From assembly GCA_002771395.1 (NCBI GenBank), contig PCSS01000143.1:1-6554 (forward strand): DNA of 6,554 nt, written 5' to 3'. Both the position numbers and the translations under genes were made by a program. Within the stretch, counting starts at the first letter, position 1; each line of letters begins with the position of its first letter. Source of the DNA: Bacteroidetes bacterium CG23_combo_of_CG06-09_8_20_14_all_32_9. GTDB lineage: Bacteria; Bacteroidota; Bacteroidia; Bacteroidales; GWA2-32-17. Of this stretch, positions 6,373 through 6,554 are shown one piece after another. A model generated the notes under the pieces. That model did no database searches, was not told where the DNA came from, and worked only from the letters and a program-made list of their open reading frames with translations.

Positions 6373-6554
6373 TTATCTGTCAATATCAGGAATTACTAAA
6401 TCTAACGAACCGTTTATTGCAACAAGGTCAGCAATTTTATATCCGGAAGCTATTTTATTTATTATAAAAAGGTTGGATAAATTTGGTGACCTGAATTTTA
6501 TGCGATAAGGAGTTTTATTTCCATCGCTGATAATATATACACCTAATTCGCCAC
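6373..6554 (-). CDS. nuoD: NADH-quinone oxidoreductase subunit D (or C/D fusion), C-terminal end only
   Basis: The minus strand from the right edge reads 59 residues to a TAA at 6373-6375: it begins GELGVYIISDGNKTPYRIKF and ends IADLVAINGSLDLVIPDIDR. This matches the universal NuoD C-terminus (GELGFYLVSDG, PYRxKIRAPS, IADLVAIxGSLDIVxGEVDR). NuoD is the 49-kDa-type peripheral-arm subunit whose fold forms part of the quinone pocket near cluster N2. Only the C-terminus is visible, so whether the gene is separate nuoD or a nuoCD fusion cannot be told. In place of the GEVDR-type ending it has PDIDR, a conservative change. About 105 bases, including the right cassette arm, separate its stop from the next gene. 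Confidence 0.95.
   Translation of the reverse strand, partial: GELGVYIISDGNKTPYRIKFRSPNLSNLFIINKIASGYKIADLVAINGSLDLVIPDIDR

Noticed and set aside
6255..6467. Plus-strand ORF of 70 codons
   Set aside because: It is made from the right cassette arm and the antisense of the nuoD end; no recognisable protein features.

Overview
The window is a stretch of a respiratory complex I (NADH:quinone oxidoreductase-type, nuo) operon. All genes read on the minus strand, so transcription runs from the right edge to the left edge. In transcription order it holds the 3' end of nuoD (or a nuoCD fusion), a small four-helix-bundle / 23S rRNA intervening-sequence-type (IVP) gene, nuoH, nuoI, nuoJ, nuoK, nuoL, and most of nuoM, which runs off the left edge. 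No tRNA, rRNA, CRISPR array or transposase gene was seen, and no gene-free stretch exceeds about 110 bases.

The likely host is a member of the Bacteroidota, probably Bacteroidales-like. This is inferred from four things: AT-rich DNA, start codons preceded by A-rich leaders with no Shine-Dalgarno sequence, the protein flavour of the Nuo subunits, and nuoD being followed by nuoH with no nuoE, nuoF or nuoG between them. That last order is typical of the 11-subunit complex I that lacks the NADH-oxidising module. No species can be named from the sequence.

The subunits together build the quinone-reducing and proton-pumping parts of the complex. NuoD and NuoI belong to the peripheral arm (quinone pocket wall and the two tetranuclear clusters N6a and N6b). 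NuoH joins that arm to the membrane. NuoJ and NuoK form the central charged axis, and NuoL and NuoM are antiporter-like proton channels. The nuo genes from H to M are tightly packed, with gaps of 2 to 20 bases, except for a 76-base nuoK-nuoL gap that holds a strong hairpin.

Three points stand out. First, a cassette of about 466 bp carrying the IVP gene, bounded by imperfect inverted repeats rich in AAAAGG/CCTTTT, sits inside this core operon between nuoD and nuoH, and its ORF reads out of the cassette into the nuoH leader. Second, NuoM lacks the transmembrane-helix-7 lysine that is essential in the E. coli protein. Third, the nuoK-nuoL hairpin pairs fully, through two G-U wobbles, only in the nuo mRNA sense.
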